Assembly: GCF_003574655.1 (NCBI RefSeq)
Contig: NZ_QNUM01000013.1
Coordinates: 1-64,000 of the forward strand
Source: Cohaesibacter haloalkalitolerans
GTDB taxonomy: Bacteria > Pseudomonadota > Alphaproteobacteria > Rhizobiales > Cohaesibacteraceae
Direction of reading: 5' to 3'
DNA: 64,000 nt
Below, one piece after another: positions 52,942 to 61,290 of the stretch (position 1 is the first letter of the stretch; every line of letters starts with the position of its first letter). The position numbers and the translations under genes are program-made. The notes under the pieces are model-generated. The model was not told where the DNA came from. It saw only the letters and a program-made list of their open reading frames with translations, and made no database searches.

Positions 52942-54246
52942 ATGTCTGTTGCTCTTGCTTCAGTTCTGCTTTTGGCGCTTCTGGCCCTGTTTCTCGGCGC
53001 CGGAACCTGGATCTTTGCCGGTCTCCTGCTGTCCGGCGCAGGCGCCATGTGGCTCATTCTCGATTTTCCCTGGGTTCGCATCGGAGCGATCGCCACGAAA
53101 GTCATCTCGTCTTCCGCCGTGTCATGGGAGCTGGCCGCCATTCCCATTTTCATCTGGATGGGCGACATCATCTTCCGGACCGACATTTCCGAGCGCCTGT
53201 TCCGCGGGCTTGCGCCACTGGTTGCCAAGATTCCGGGCGGCCTCCTGCACACCAACGTGTTTGGCTGCACCCTGTTTGCTGCGATCTCCGGTTCCTCGAC
53301 GGCGACCACTGCAACGGTCGGCAAAATCACCGTGCCGGAGCTCAAAAAGCGTGATTACAGCATGTCGCTGGCCGCCGGTTCGCTGGCCGGAGCTGGTAGC
53401 TTCGGGCTGCTGATCCCGCCATCGATTGCGATGATCATCTATGGCGTGCTGGCTGAGGTTTCCATTGCCAAGCTGTTCATTGCCGGCATTCTGCCCGGGA
53501 TCATGATGGCCGCGCTCTACTCGGGTTATATCGCCATCATGTCGATGGCCTTTCCGCATATGGCGCCCAAATATGAAGGGGAGGTCTCTGCCCGTGCGAT
53601 CCTGAAAGGGCTTGGGGAACTGGTGCCGATCGGGGCGCTGATGTTTGTCGTGCTAGGATCGATCTACTCGGGTCTGGCGACACCATCCGAGGCGGCAGCG
53701 GTCGGTGTTTTCTGCGCCGTCGTGATCACCATTGCCACCGGTCAGTTCAGCGTCAGGCTGATCGTCGAAAGTCTGATGAACACCCTGCGCATTTCCTCCA
53801 TGATCTGCATGCTGATCGCCTCTTCGGCCTTCCTGTCAGCGGCCATTGCCTATATGCACCTGCCGACCATGATCACGGAAATGATTGCCGGTCTGAACCT
53901 GCCTCCTTATGGCGTGCTGCTGATCCTTGCTGCACTCTATATCGTGCTCGGCATGTTCCTTGACGGGACGTCGATGACAGTGATGACGGTTCCGATTGCG
54001 GTGCCGCTGATCATTCAGGCAGGCTATGAGCCTCTCTGGTTCGGCATCTATCTGGTGATCATGATCGAGATGAGCACGATCACGCCGCCGATCGGTCTCA
54101 ACCTCTATATTCTTCAGGCCCTGACCGAGCGAAGTCTGGGAGCTACCATTTTAGCGGCCGCCCCCTTCTTCCTTCTGCTGTGCCTTGGTACTGCGCTTCT
54201 GGCTGCGTTCCCGCAAATTGTTCTGTGGCTGCCATCAGCATTATAG
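52942..54246 (+). CDS. TRAP transporter large permease (DctM family)
   Basis: A 434-residue membrane protein with about a dozen hydrophobic helices. Family motifs include SGSSTATTATVGKITVPEL, the AAGSLAGAGSFGLLIPPSIAMIIYG segment, PSEAAAVGV and the MIEMSTITPPIGLNLYIL segment near the C-terminus. GAAAGGG at 52928-52934 precedes the ATG. It forms the transport channel with the DctQ and DctP partners. A DeoR regulator follows 83 bases later. Confidence 0.93.
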   Translation: MSVALASVLLLALLALFLGAGTWIFAGLLLSGAGAMWLILDFPWVRIGAIATKVISSSAVSWELAAIPIFIWMGDIIFRTDISERLFRGLAPLVAKIPGGLLHTNVFGCTLFAAISGSSTATTATVGKITVPELKKRDYSMSLAAGSLAGAGSFGLLIPPSIAMIIYGVLAEVSIAKLFIAGILPGIMMAALYSGYIAIMSMAFPHMAPKYEGEVSARAILKGLGELVPIGALMFVVLGSIYSGLATPSEAAAVGVFCAVVITIATGQFSVRLIVESLMNTLRISSMICMLIASSAFLSAAIAYMHLPTMITEMIAGLNLPPYGVLLILAALYIVLGMFLDGTSMTVMTVPIAVPLIIQAGYEPLWFGIYLVIMIEMSTITPPIGLNLYILQALTERSLGATILAAAPFFLLLCLGTALLAAFPQIVLWLPSAL

Positions 54247-54329
54247 TCGGATTTGGTCTGGATTTTATATAATCATCCATTCCCCCGTTCCTGGTTTTCG
54301 GTATAGGTTCAAGTCAGGGTTGTTGCGTT

Positions 54330-55196
54330 GTGTCTGATCAGATGGCACACCCTTCACCCCTGGCAGACCTGAAACAACTGGAGTTCACCTTGGTCGAAAC
54401 ACCTGTATCCCCTGCAGAAGAGCTGTTGCCTGCTGAGCGACGACAACAACTGATTCAGTGGTTTCAAACCAATGTGTCCGGCACGAATCAGGAGCTGGCA
54501 CGGATGTTCAACATTTCCGTCTCGACCGTGAGGCGGGATCTCGACTCGCTCGCCGCTGAAGGCATCGTCCGGCGCACCCACGGGGGCGCGGTGCGCATCC
54601 GTTCCCGGACCAATTTCGAGCCCTCGACCGACCTTGCCCGCCGCACTGCGGTCGAGGAGAAAAGCTCCATCGTGCGGCACACGTTGCAGATGATCGAGCC
54701 CAAGCAGAGCATCATCATCGATTCCGGCGCCGTGATTGCCCACATGCTGGCAGAGGAACTTGCGGCCAATACCATTCCCCTGACGGTCATCACCAACGAC
54801 CTCTATGTGGCCACGACCCTGACCTACAAGGAGCATATCAAGCTGATTGTTCCTGGCGGTTCCTGCCGCTTCGGGTCCTATGGTCTGCTGGGCCAGCCGG
54901 GGCTCGACTTTCTGGTTGATATCCGCTGTGACTGCTTCTTCATGTCGGCTCAGGCACTCGACATGGAATGCGCGTCCGAGACCTTGCTGGATGTCATGCT
55001 GATGAAGCGGGCGATGATCGAGGCATCGGAACGGACGGTCCTGATGCTCGACAGCAGTCGCTTTTTTGATCGTGCCCTTTATCGCACGGTGCCGATTGAA
55101 ACCTTCGACACCATCATCACTGATGATGGTCTCAGCGAAGAGGCCATTGAGAAAATCCGCCTGCGCGGAATCAATCTCGAGATCGCCAAGCTCTAG
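54330..55196 (+). CDS. DeoR-family transcriptional regulator
   Basis: A 288-residue regulator. The N-terminal DeoR helix-turn-helix is at residues about 35-88: PAERRQQLIQWFQTN, QELARMFNISVSTVRRDLDSLAAEGIVRRTHGGAV. The C-terminal DeoRC domain has SIIIDSGAVIAHMLAEEL, LIVPGGSCRF and TVLMLDSSRF, resembling the sugar-phosphate-sensing domain. The GTG at 54330 gives a 30-residue N-terminal extension; an ATG lies at 54342. It follows dctM in the same direction, so regulation of the TRAP-hyu genes is likely. Confidence 0.88.
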   Translation: MSDQMAHPSPLADLKQLEFTLVETPVSPAEELLPAERRQQLIQWFQTNVSGTNQELARMFNISVSTVRRDLDSLAAEGIVRRTHGGAVRIRSRTNFEPSTDLARRTAVEEKSSIVRHTLQMIEPKQSIIIDSGAVIAHMLAEELAANTIPLTVITNDLYVATTLTYKEHIKLIVPGGSCRFGSYGLLGQPGLDFLVDIRCDCFFMSAQALDMECASETLLDVMLMKRAMIEASERTVLMLDSSRFFDRALYRTVPIETFDTIITDDGLSEEAIEKIRLRGINLEIAKL

Positions 55197-55311
55197 GACA
55201 TAGGGTTTGAGGGCGCTCGGAGCATCTGGATGCTGCTGGCAACTGGCAATGGCCGTGCTTTTTTATAAAGCGCTGGGGCCGTCATCCATCCATTCTGTGC
55301 AATCCCATTGG

Positions 55312-55348
55312 GGCAAGGCCCGGTATCACTGTGCCGGGCTTTGCCTTT
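55312..55348 (+). terminator. Terminator-like hairpin after the DeoR gene
   Basis: GGCAAGGCCCGG (55312-55323) pairs with CCGGGCTTTGCC (55334-55345), 12 bp with one G-T pair and a 10-base loop, followed by TTTGTG. The T-run is short but the stem is strong. Confidence 0.65.
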
Positions 55349-55378
55349 GTGCGCCTTGCACAATATGCCTTGCACAAT
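55347..55378. repeat. Short direct and inverted repeats upstream of the RpiR gene
   Basis: GCCTTGCACAAT occurs twice with a 14-base period (55353-55364 and 55367-55378). TTGTGC-gcctt-GCACAA (55347-55363) forms an inverted repeat over the first copy. They lie about 100 bases before the RpiR-type gene and could be its operator. Confidence 0.5.
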
Positions 55379-55473
55379 GCGCATGCGAGCAATGCCTGAA
55401 TGAAATTTGCAAGTTTATTGACATGTAATTCTTTTTGATAGAAAACTGTCATATTGATACTTGAGAGACTTGC

Positions 55474-56358
55474 ATGACCGTTCCTCTTTCCCTGCATGAT
55501 CGCCTTTCAGAAGCGACGAAGTCCGGCTCTCGCTCGCATTGCGCCATTGCGAGCTTCATGCTGGCGCGCTTCAAGGACCTGCCGTTTGAAACGGCGGCGA
55601 CCCTGGCCGAGAAGGTGCAGGTGAGTGAGGCCAGCGTCGGGCGGTTCTGCCGGGCCATCGGTTATGCCAATTTCAAGGATCTCAAGGAGCATCTGAAAGA
55701 CGACATGGGCGATCAACCGTGGTTGATCAAGGACCGGCTCGATGCCTTGCGCAGTGCCGACAGCCAGCGCGACGAGCGGTTGCGGCAGGGGCTGGAAGCC
55801 GAGATGTCCGGACTGGTAGGGGTCTATGAACTGGCGCAAACGGCAGAATGGGAGCGGGTCGTTGCCCGCCTTGCAACGTCTCCGAAGATCTTCGTGACCG
55901 GTTTTCAGACCGAGCGCGGTCTGGGCCAGTATTTTGCCAGCCAGATGCAATATGTCCGGACCGGGGTGCATCTCATCGATCTTGCTGCGGGCAATTTCTC
56001 GGAAGTTCTGATCGAGCAGGGGGATTGTTGTCTGGTGATCTTCGAGGCGCGGAACTATTCCCGTCAGGCGCTGGTGCTGGCGCGTGAGGCACGCAAGGCC
56101 GGTATCCCGGTTACCCTTGTTACCGACCATTTCTGTGACTGGGGCAAAGAGTTTGTCGACGAACTGTTCATGGTCGCCACGCAATTCAACCAGTTCTGGG
56201 ATTCCACGGCACATATGGCCATTCTCAGCAACCTGCTGATCAACGATATTTTCCTGTCGCTTGGCGAGGGTGCCGAGGCGCGACTCAATCAGGTCGCCCG
56301 CCTCTATGGTGCCTTTACCGGCCATGTCGGCAATCCGCTTACGTCCGTATCCGAATAG
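55474..56358 (+). CDS. MurR/RpiR-family transcriptional regulator
   Basis: A 294-residue regulator with an N-terminal RpiR-type helix-turn-helix (residues about 1-77, TAATLAEKVQVSEASVGRFCRAIGYANFKDLK) and a C-terminal SIS domain (ITVTGFQTERGLGQYFASQMQYV-like region, EARNYSRQALVLAREARKAGIP). The usual ligand is a sugar phosphate. Here it precedes an amino-acid ABC importer and a racemase operon by 74 bases, which suggests control of that set. GAGAG upstream of the ATG is a modest ribosome-binding site. Confidence 0.86.
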   Translation: MTVPLSLHDRLSEATKSGSRSHCAIASFMLARFKDLPFETAATLAEKVQVSEASVGRFCRAIGYANFKDLKEHLKDDMGDQPWLIKDRLDALRSADSQRDERLRQGLEAEMSGLVGVYELAQTAEWERVVARLATSPKIFVTGFQTERGLGQYFASQMQYVRTGVHLIDLAAGNFSEVLIEQGDCCLVIFEARNYSRQALVLAREARKAGIPVTLVTDHFCDWGKEFVDELFMVATQFNQFWDSTAHMAILSNLLINDIFLSLGEGAEARLNQVARLYGAFTGHVGNPLTSVSE

Positions 56359-56432
56359 AGCAAGATCCAACGATAAAATCACTTCCAAACCAAGACCATT
56401 AGCAATATCCAACCACCACCAAAGGGAACACA

Positions 56433-57209
56433 ATGAAGAAACTTGCAAAGATTATTGGCGCAGCCGTGCTGTTCGCCGGTCTCGCCACGAGCGCTTATGC
56501 TGAAAAACTGCGGCTTGGCACGGAGGGTGCCTATCCTCCGTTCAACTATGTCACCTCCGAGGGCAAGATCGAGGGTTTCGATATTGATATCGGGCTTGAG
56601 CTCTGCAAGCGCATCGGCGCCGAGTGCGAAGTCGTGGCACAGGATTGGGACGGCATCATTCCGGGCCTTTTGGCTGACAAGTATGATTTCATCATCGCCT
56701 CGATGTTCATCACCAACGAGCGCAAGAAGCAGGTCAATTTCACGGACCCCTACTACAAGGCTGCCATGACCCATGTTGTGGCCAAGGAGTCCGGTATCAC
56801 CGAATTCACCAATGACGCCCTCAAGGGCATGGCAATCGGCGCCCAGTCCGGCACCACCCAGGCTGACTATGCGCTGGCCAAATATCCGGACGCCGATATC
56901 CGCCTCTATCCGACCCAGGACGAAGCCAACCTCGACATGGCCTCTGGCCGTATCGACGTGATGGTCGGCGACATGCTGCCGCTTCTGGACTTCGTTGAAA
57001 AGACCGAAGATGGCAAATGCTGCAAGATTGCTGGCGAACCGATCACCGATCCGGAATTCGTCGGCGATGGCGTCGGTATCGCCCTGCGCAAGGAAGACAC
57101 CGATCTTCAGGCACGTCTCAACAAGGCTCTGGCTGAAATCCGCGCCGATGGCACCTACAAGGCAATCAACGACAAATATTTCACGATCGATATCTACACG
57201 ATGAAATAA
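56433..57209 (+). CDS. Polar amino-acid ABC transporter binding protein (family 3)
   Basis: A 258-residue periplasmic protein. The signal peptide spans residues 1-23 (ending AYAEK). EGAYPPFNYVTSEGKIEGFDIDIGLEL, VAQDWDGIIPGLLADKYDFIIAS and NERKKQVNFTDPYYKA are the family-3 hallmarks of lysine/arginine/ornithine, histidine and opine binders. AAAGGGAA precedes the ATG. It is followed by two permeases and an ATPase. The ligand is probably a basic or D-amino acid, judged from the racemase and GNAT genes in the same unit. Confidence 0.9.
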   Translation: MKKLAKIIGAAVLFAGLATSAYAEKLRLGTEGAYPPFNYVTSEGKIEGFDIDIGLELCKRIGAECEVVAQDWDGIIPGLLADKYDFIIASMFITNERKKQVNFTDPYYKAAMTHVVAKESGITEFTNDALKGMAIGAQSGTTQADYALAKYPDADIRLYPTQDEANLDMASGRIDVMVGDMLPLLDFVEKTEDGKCCKIAGEPITDPEFVGDGVGIALRKEDTDLQARLNKALAEIRADGTYKAINDKYFTIDIYTMK

Positions 57210-57239
57210 CCGTTTGCCCCGGTCAAAGGTGACATTTCC

Positions 57240-57947
57240 ATGCTCGAGTTGTTCTCCTACGGGCCCCTTGGCTGGGGCGACGAGATCCTCTCTGGCTTGT
57301 GGGTCACGCTGTGCCTTGCAGTCACGACCCTGCCAGTGGGGCTGCTCCTCGGATTTGCGGTAGCGGGATGTTCGCTATCGCAAAACCGGATCGGGCGTGC
57401 CATCGGGGTGGGTTACACCACCCTGATGCGCGGGTTGCCCGAAATCCTGACGCTGTTCATTGTCTATAACGGCTTCGGCCTTCTGCTGAACCATGTTGTG
57501 ACCTCGCTTTTTCCCGATTTCGGTCGGGTGGAGCTGTCGCCTTTTGCCGCCGGTGTGGTGGCGCTGTCGATGGTGTTTGCGGCCTTTGCCGCAGAGGTGC
57601 TGCGTGGTGCCTTTCTGGCCATTCCCAAGGGGGAAGTCATGGCCGGGCAGGCGATCGGCATGACGCCCCGCCAGATTTTCTGGCGCATCAAACTGCCCTT
57701 GCTGTGGCGGTTTGCCCTGCCGGGGCTTGGCAATCTCTGGCTCAACCTGCTCAAGGACACGGCGCTGGTGTCGGTCATTGCGCTCGATGACCTGATGCGC
57801 GCCAGCAAGGTGGCGGTCGGGGTGACCAAGCAGCCCTTCACCTTCTATCTGGTCGCCTGCCTGCTCTATTGGGTGTTCTGTCTGCTATCCGAGCTGGTTC
57901 TGGAGCAGATGGAAAAGCGGGCCAACCGCGGGGTGAGGAGCGTATAG
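57240..57947 (+). CDS. Amino-acid ABC transporter permease (HisQ type)
   Basis: A 235-residue inner-membrane permease of the His/Glu/Gln/Arg/opine class. It has hydrophobic helices at residues about 20-45, 60-90, 95-125 and 190-215. The EAA-like loop is GQAIGMTPRQIFWRIKLPL. The mid-sequence RGLPEILTLFIVYNG and LGNLWLNLLKDTALVSVIALDDL are family-typical. The next permease begins 2 bases after the stop. It forms a heterodimer with it. Confidence 0.92.
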   Translation: MLELFSYGPLGWGDEILSGLWVTLCLAVTTLPVGLLLGFAVAGCSLSQNRIGRAIGVGYTTLMRGLPEILTLFIVYNGFGLLLNHVVTSLFPDFGRVELSPFAAGVVALSMVFAAFAAEVLRGAFLAIPKGEVMAGQAIGMTPRQIFWRIKLPLLWRFALPGLGNLWLNLLKDTALVSVIALDDLMRASKVAVGVTKQPFTFYLVACLLYWVFCLLSELVLEQMEKRANRGVRSV

Positions 57948-57949
57948 CC

Positions 57950-58657
57950 ATGGCCTTGATTGAAATTCTGACCCAATATTGGCCCAAGATCCTTGATGGT
58001 GCCGGTACTACGCTGCTGCTGACCGGGATGGGGGCGGTTTTTGCTGCCATCTTTGCGCCGCTCCTTGCCCTGATCCGAGCCCACGGGTCGGCGCTGGCGC
58101 AAGCTCCGGTGCGGCTCTATATCTCGTTCATCCGCGGCACTCCGATTCTGGCGCAGCTGTTCCTTGTCTTCTATGGCTCGGGGCAGTTCCGGCCCGAGTT
58201 GCAGTCGCTGGGCTTGTGGCATTTCTTCCGTGATCCGTTCAATTGCGCGGTGCTGGTGTTTGCCATCAACTCCTGTGCCTATCAGTCCGAGATCATGCGC
58301 GGCGGCATCCAGTCGGTTGCACCCGGCGAGATCGAGGCTGCTCGGGCGATCGGCATGTCGCGCTTGCAGGTGTTGAGGCGGGTGATTTTCCCGCACGCTT
58401 ACCGCAATGCCTGGCCCGCGCTTGGCAACGAAGTCATCCTGCTGATGAAGGCATCGGCGCTGGCCTCCGTGGTCACTGTGTTCGACCTGATGGGGCAGAC
58501 GCGCCTCATCTTCTCGCGCACCTTCGATTTCTCGGCCTATTTCTGGGCCGCGGTTCTTTATCTCACGATTACAGCCTGTTTCGTCTTTGTCTGGCGCACC
58601 ATTGAACGGCGACTGTCAAGGCATATGCTGGGGCGATCCCCGAAGGGAGCATTGTGA
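57950..58657 (+). CDS. Amino-acid ABC transporter permease (HisM type)
   Basis: A 235-residue permease. YISFIRGTPILAQLFLVFYG is the classic motif, and AARAIGMSRLQVLRRVIFPHA is the EAA loop with ALGNEVILLMKASALASVVTV after it. The start at 57950 is 2 bases after the previous stop; an upstream frame to 57869 overlaps the preceding gene. The stop (TGA) overlaps the ATPase ATG by one base. Partner of the HisQ-type permease. Confidence 0.92.
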   Translation: MALIEILTQYWPKILDGAGTTLLLTGMGAVFAAIFAPLLALIRAHGSALAQAPVRLYISFIRGTPILAQLFLVFYGSGQFRPELQSLGLWHFFRDPFNCAVLVFAINSCAYQSEIMRGGIQSVAPGEIEAARAIGMSRLQVLRRVIFPHAYRNAWPALGNEVILLMKASALASVVTVFDLMGQTRLIFSRTFDFSAYFWAAVLYLTITACFVFVWRTIERRLSRHMLGRSPKGAL

Positions 58658-59424
58658 TGCAGCCAACTTCTTCACCCGACATCGTGCTCAAGGCACAGGA
58701 CATTCACAAGAGCTTTGGCCCCACCGAAGTGCTCAAGGGCATCTCACTGGAAGCCCGCAACCATGATGTGATTTCCATCCTCGGTGCTTCCGGCTCGGGC
58801 AAGTCGACCTTCCTGCGCTGTCTCAATTTCCTGGAAGTGCCCACGTCCGGCACTGTCAGCGTGCATGGCGAGGAAATCGTGGTGCGCAAGGACCGGCCGG
58901 GCGATCCGCGCCAGATCGAGCGGATCCGCCAGCATCTGGGCATGGTGTTCCAGCAGTTCAATCTGTGGAGCCACCGCACGGTGCTGGAAAATGTCATGGA
59001 AGGGCCGGTACAGGTCAAGCGTCGCTCCAAGGCGGAGGCTCAGGATCAGGCCGAGGCCCTGCTGGCGCGGGTCGGTCTTGCCGACCGCATGAGCATGTAT
59101 CCATCCCAGCTTTCGGGCGGTCAGCAGCAGCGCGTCGCCATTGCCCGTGCGCTGGCCATGGAGCCGGATGTCATCCTGTTCGATGAACCGACGTCGGCGC
59201 TTGACCCGGAACTCGTGGGCGAGGTGCTCAAGGTCATGCAGGATCTGGCAGCCGAAGGGCGCACGATGATCGTCGTGACCCACGAGATGGACTTTGCCCG
59301 CGAAGTTTCCACCGAGGTCATGTTCCTGCATGAGGGCCGGGTGGCCGAGCGCGGCCCGACGGACAAGCTGTTTGACAATCCCGACAGCGAGGCCTTTGCC
59401 CGCTTCATTTCCAAAATCCGATAG
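58657..59424 (+). CDS. Amino-acid ABC transporter ATP-binding protein (HisP type)
   Basis: A 255-residue ATPase. Walker A is GASGSGKSTF near residue 43, the signature LSGGQQQRVAIARAL, Walker B VILFDEPTSALD and H-loop VVTHEMDFA. A HisP-specific insertion HGEEIVVRKDRPGDPRQIERIRQ is present. AAGGGAG at 58643-58649 fits ATG 58657 better than GTG 58654. It powers the two upstream permeases. The racemase gene follows 15 bases later in the same operon. Confidence 0.93.
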   Translation: MQPTSSPDIVLKAQDIHKSFGPTEVLKGISLEARNHDVISILGASGSGKSTFLRCLNFLEVPTSGTVSVHGEEIVVRKDRPGDPRQIERIRQHLGMVFQQFNLWSHRTVLENVMEGPVQVKRRSKAEAQDQAEALLARVGLADRMSMYPSQLSGGQQQRVAIARALAMEPDVILFDEPTSALDPELVGEVLKVMQDLAAEGRTMIVVTHEMDFAREVSTEVMFLHEGRVAERGPTDKLFDNPDSEAFARFISKIR

Positions 59425-59439
59425 AGGCACATAGTCGAT

Positions 59440-60567
59440 ATGGCATCTGTATTTGAAGGGCTGCGCATCGAAGCAGCCGAGCTGCGCGTGGTCAGCCTGC
59501 CGCTCATTACGCCCTTTGTCGTTTCCAACCAGACGATGACCGACAAGGTCTTCCCGCTGCTGATCCTGCGCGGCGAGGGGCTGGAAGGCTATGCCGAGGC
59601 GGTGATGGATCCGTTTCCGGATTATCTGGAAGAGACCATTCCGGGGGCTCTGGCCTTCCTCAGCAAATTGATCCTGCCGCAGATCGTCGGTCAGCGCTTT
59701 GCCTCACCTGCCGATCTCACCCAGCTGATGGCCCCATGGCGTGGCCATCGGATGAGCAAGGCGGTGGTCGAACTGGCCTTCTGGGACCTGTGGTGCAAGG
59801 CTCTGAACATTCCGCTGAAATCGGCGCTCGGCGGTGTGCGCGAGGCGGTGCCGGTTGGTGTCTCCATCGGCATTGCCTCGATTCCGGAAACACTGGATCG
59901 CATCGCGGTGGCTCAGGACGCCGGTTACAAGCGCACCAAACTCAAGGTCAAGCAGGGCCACGACCTGAAGCTCCTGGAAGCCGTCCGCAGGGACTTCCCG
60001 GACATCAAGCTGACGGTTGACGCCAATACGGCCTACGGGCTTGTCGACCTGCCCATTCTGCGCGCCATGGATGACTTCCATCTCGACTATATCGAGCAGC
60101 CACTGGCCGTTGACGACATTCATGATCACGCCATCGTTCAGCGCGAGATCAAGACGGCGATCTGTCTTGATGAATCGATCCGCACCGCTGCCGATTGCCG
60201 CAAGGCACTGGCCAATGAGGCCGGACGGGTCATCAACATCAAGGTGGGCCGGGTGGGTGGCTATGCTGCATCCCGCGCGATTCATGACATATCGGAAGCC
60301 TTCGGGGCGCCGGTCTGGTGTGGCGGCATGCTGGAGAGCGGCATCGGTCGCGCCCATAACATCCATCTTGCCAGTCTGCCCAACTTCACCAAGCCGGGCG
60401 ATACCTCCTCTTCCAGCCGTTATTTCAAGCGCGACATCATCAACGAACCGCTGGAAGCCAGCGATGGCATGATGGCTGTGCCGCAGCATGGGGCCGGCAT
60501 CGGAGTGTCGATTGACTGGGACTACCTCGAAACCGTTACCGATCTGACTGAAAGGTTCAGTGCATGA
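59440..60567 (+). CDS. N-succinylamino acid racemase / OSBS-family enolase
   Basis: A 375-residue enolase-superfamily enzyme. Catalytic lysines are Lys167/Lys169 (KLK) and Lys268 (INIKVGRVGG); magnesium ligands are Asp194 (VDAN), Glu219 (IEQP) and Asp244 (LDES). The spacing matches the Amycolatopsis NSAR/OSBS enzyme within one residue. WCGGMLESGIGRAHNIHL and KPGDTSSSSRYF are NSAR/OSBS-type. It would racemise N-succinyl amino acids; menaquinone OSBS is unlikely because no men genes are near. Its stop overlaps the GNAT start by 4 bases (ATGA), tying the two functions together. Confidence 0.82.
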   Translation: MASVFEGLRIEAAELRVVSLPLITPFVVSNQTMTDKVFPLLILRGEGLEGYAEAVMDPFPDYLEETIPGALAFLSKLILPQIVGQRFASPADLTQLMAPWRGHRMSKAVVELAFWDLWCKALNIPLKSALGGVREAVPVGVSIGIASIPETLDRIAVAQDAGYKRTKLKVKQGHDLKLLEAVRRDFPDIKLTVDANTAYGLVDLPILRAMDDFHLDYIEQPLAVDDIHDHAIVQREIKTAICLDESIRTAADCRKALANEAGRVINIKVGRVGGYAASRAIHDISEAFGAPVWCGGMLESGIGRAHNIHLASLPNFTKPGDTSSSSRYFKRDIINEPLEASDGMMAVPQHGAGIGVSIDWDYLETVTDLTERFSA

Positions 60568-61283
60568 CAGACAAGACCGTAATCCTGCGCGAACTTTCCG
60601 GTATCGCCGAACTGCAGCATGCAGAAGTGCTGCAGATCGAGGCTTGGGGCGAGGGCGAGAAACCCGACAACTCCGATATCCTGATGGCCCTGCAATCCGA
60701 GGGCGGACTGGTTGGCGGAGCCTTCCGGGATGGCGAGATGCTTGGTTTCGTGCTGGGCTTTCCCACCGTCACGCCGGGGTTGCAGCATTCGCACCGTCTG
60801 GCGGTTCTGCCCAAGGCTCGCGGGCTCGGGCTGGGGGCAAGCCTCAAATGGTTCCAGCGCGATTGGTGTCTGGCGCGTGGCCTCAACACGGTGCGCTGGA
60901 CATATGATCCGTTGCGTGCGGTCAACGCCGGGCTGAACATCGGTGTGCTGGGGGCTGTCTCCAACCAGTATTTTGTCGACTATTACGGCGCCATGCCGGG
61001 CATCAATGCCGGGTTGCCATCCGACCGGATCATGGCGGTCTGGCACCTTGAGGATGAGGCCGTGGTTGCGCGGGCCGAGGGTCGGTTCAAACCGGATCAT
61101 GCTGCTGCGGGGCAGGACTGGCTGGAGATTCCTGCCGATATCGACGCGCTGATGGCAGCGGACCCGGAAAAGGCCCTTGCCGAACGGCTGCGGGTGCGGG
61201 ACGCCCTGCAGGCGGCCTTCAATGGTGGCAGCCGGATCGTTGGGTTTGACCGGCAGCAGCATCGCTATCTGCTGGGGCGCTAG
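60564..61283 (+). CDS. GNAT-family acyltransferase, probable amino-acid N-succinyltransferase
   Basis: A 239-residue GNAT protein of the longer group found beside NSAR enzymes. EMLGFVLGFPTVTPGLQHSHRLAVLPKARGLGLGASLKW contains the acyl-CoA-binding LPxxRGxGLG motif, and RWTYDPLRAVNAGLNI follows as in this subfamily. In the D-amino acid conversion route of Geobacillus, an enzyme of this kind succinylates the D-amino acid, the racemase inverts it and an M20 hydrolase removes succinate. The first two functions are adjacent here; the hydrolase is not in the window. Convergent with the next gene, 7 bases apart. Confidence 0.75.
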   Translation: MTDKTVILRELSGIAELQHAEVLQIEAWGEGEKPDNSDILMALQSEGGLVGGAFRDGEMLGFVLGFPTVTPGLQHSHRLAVLPKARGLGLGASLKWFQRDWCLARGLNTVRWTYDPLRAVNAGLNIGVLGAVSNQYFVDYYGAMPGINAGLPSDRIMAVWHLEDEAVVARAEGRFKPDHAAAGQDWLEIPADIDALMAADPEKALAERLRVRDALQAAFNGGSRIVGFDRQQHRYLLGR

Positions 61284-61290
61284 AAACGCC

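Noticed and set aside
55353-55378. Start of a CRISPR or tandem-repeat array
   Set aside because: Only two 12-base copies with a 14-base period; no spacers and no further copies.
59440-60567. Menaquinone o-succinylbenzoate synthase (menC)
   Set aside because: No menaquinone genes nearby, and the overlapping GNAT gene and amino-acid importer favour the N-succinylamino acid racemase assignment.
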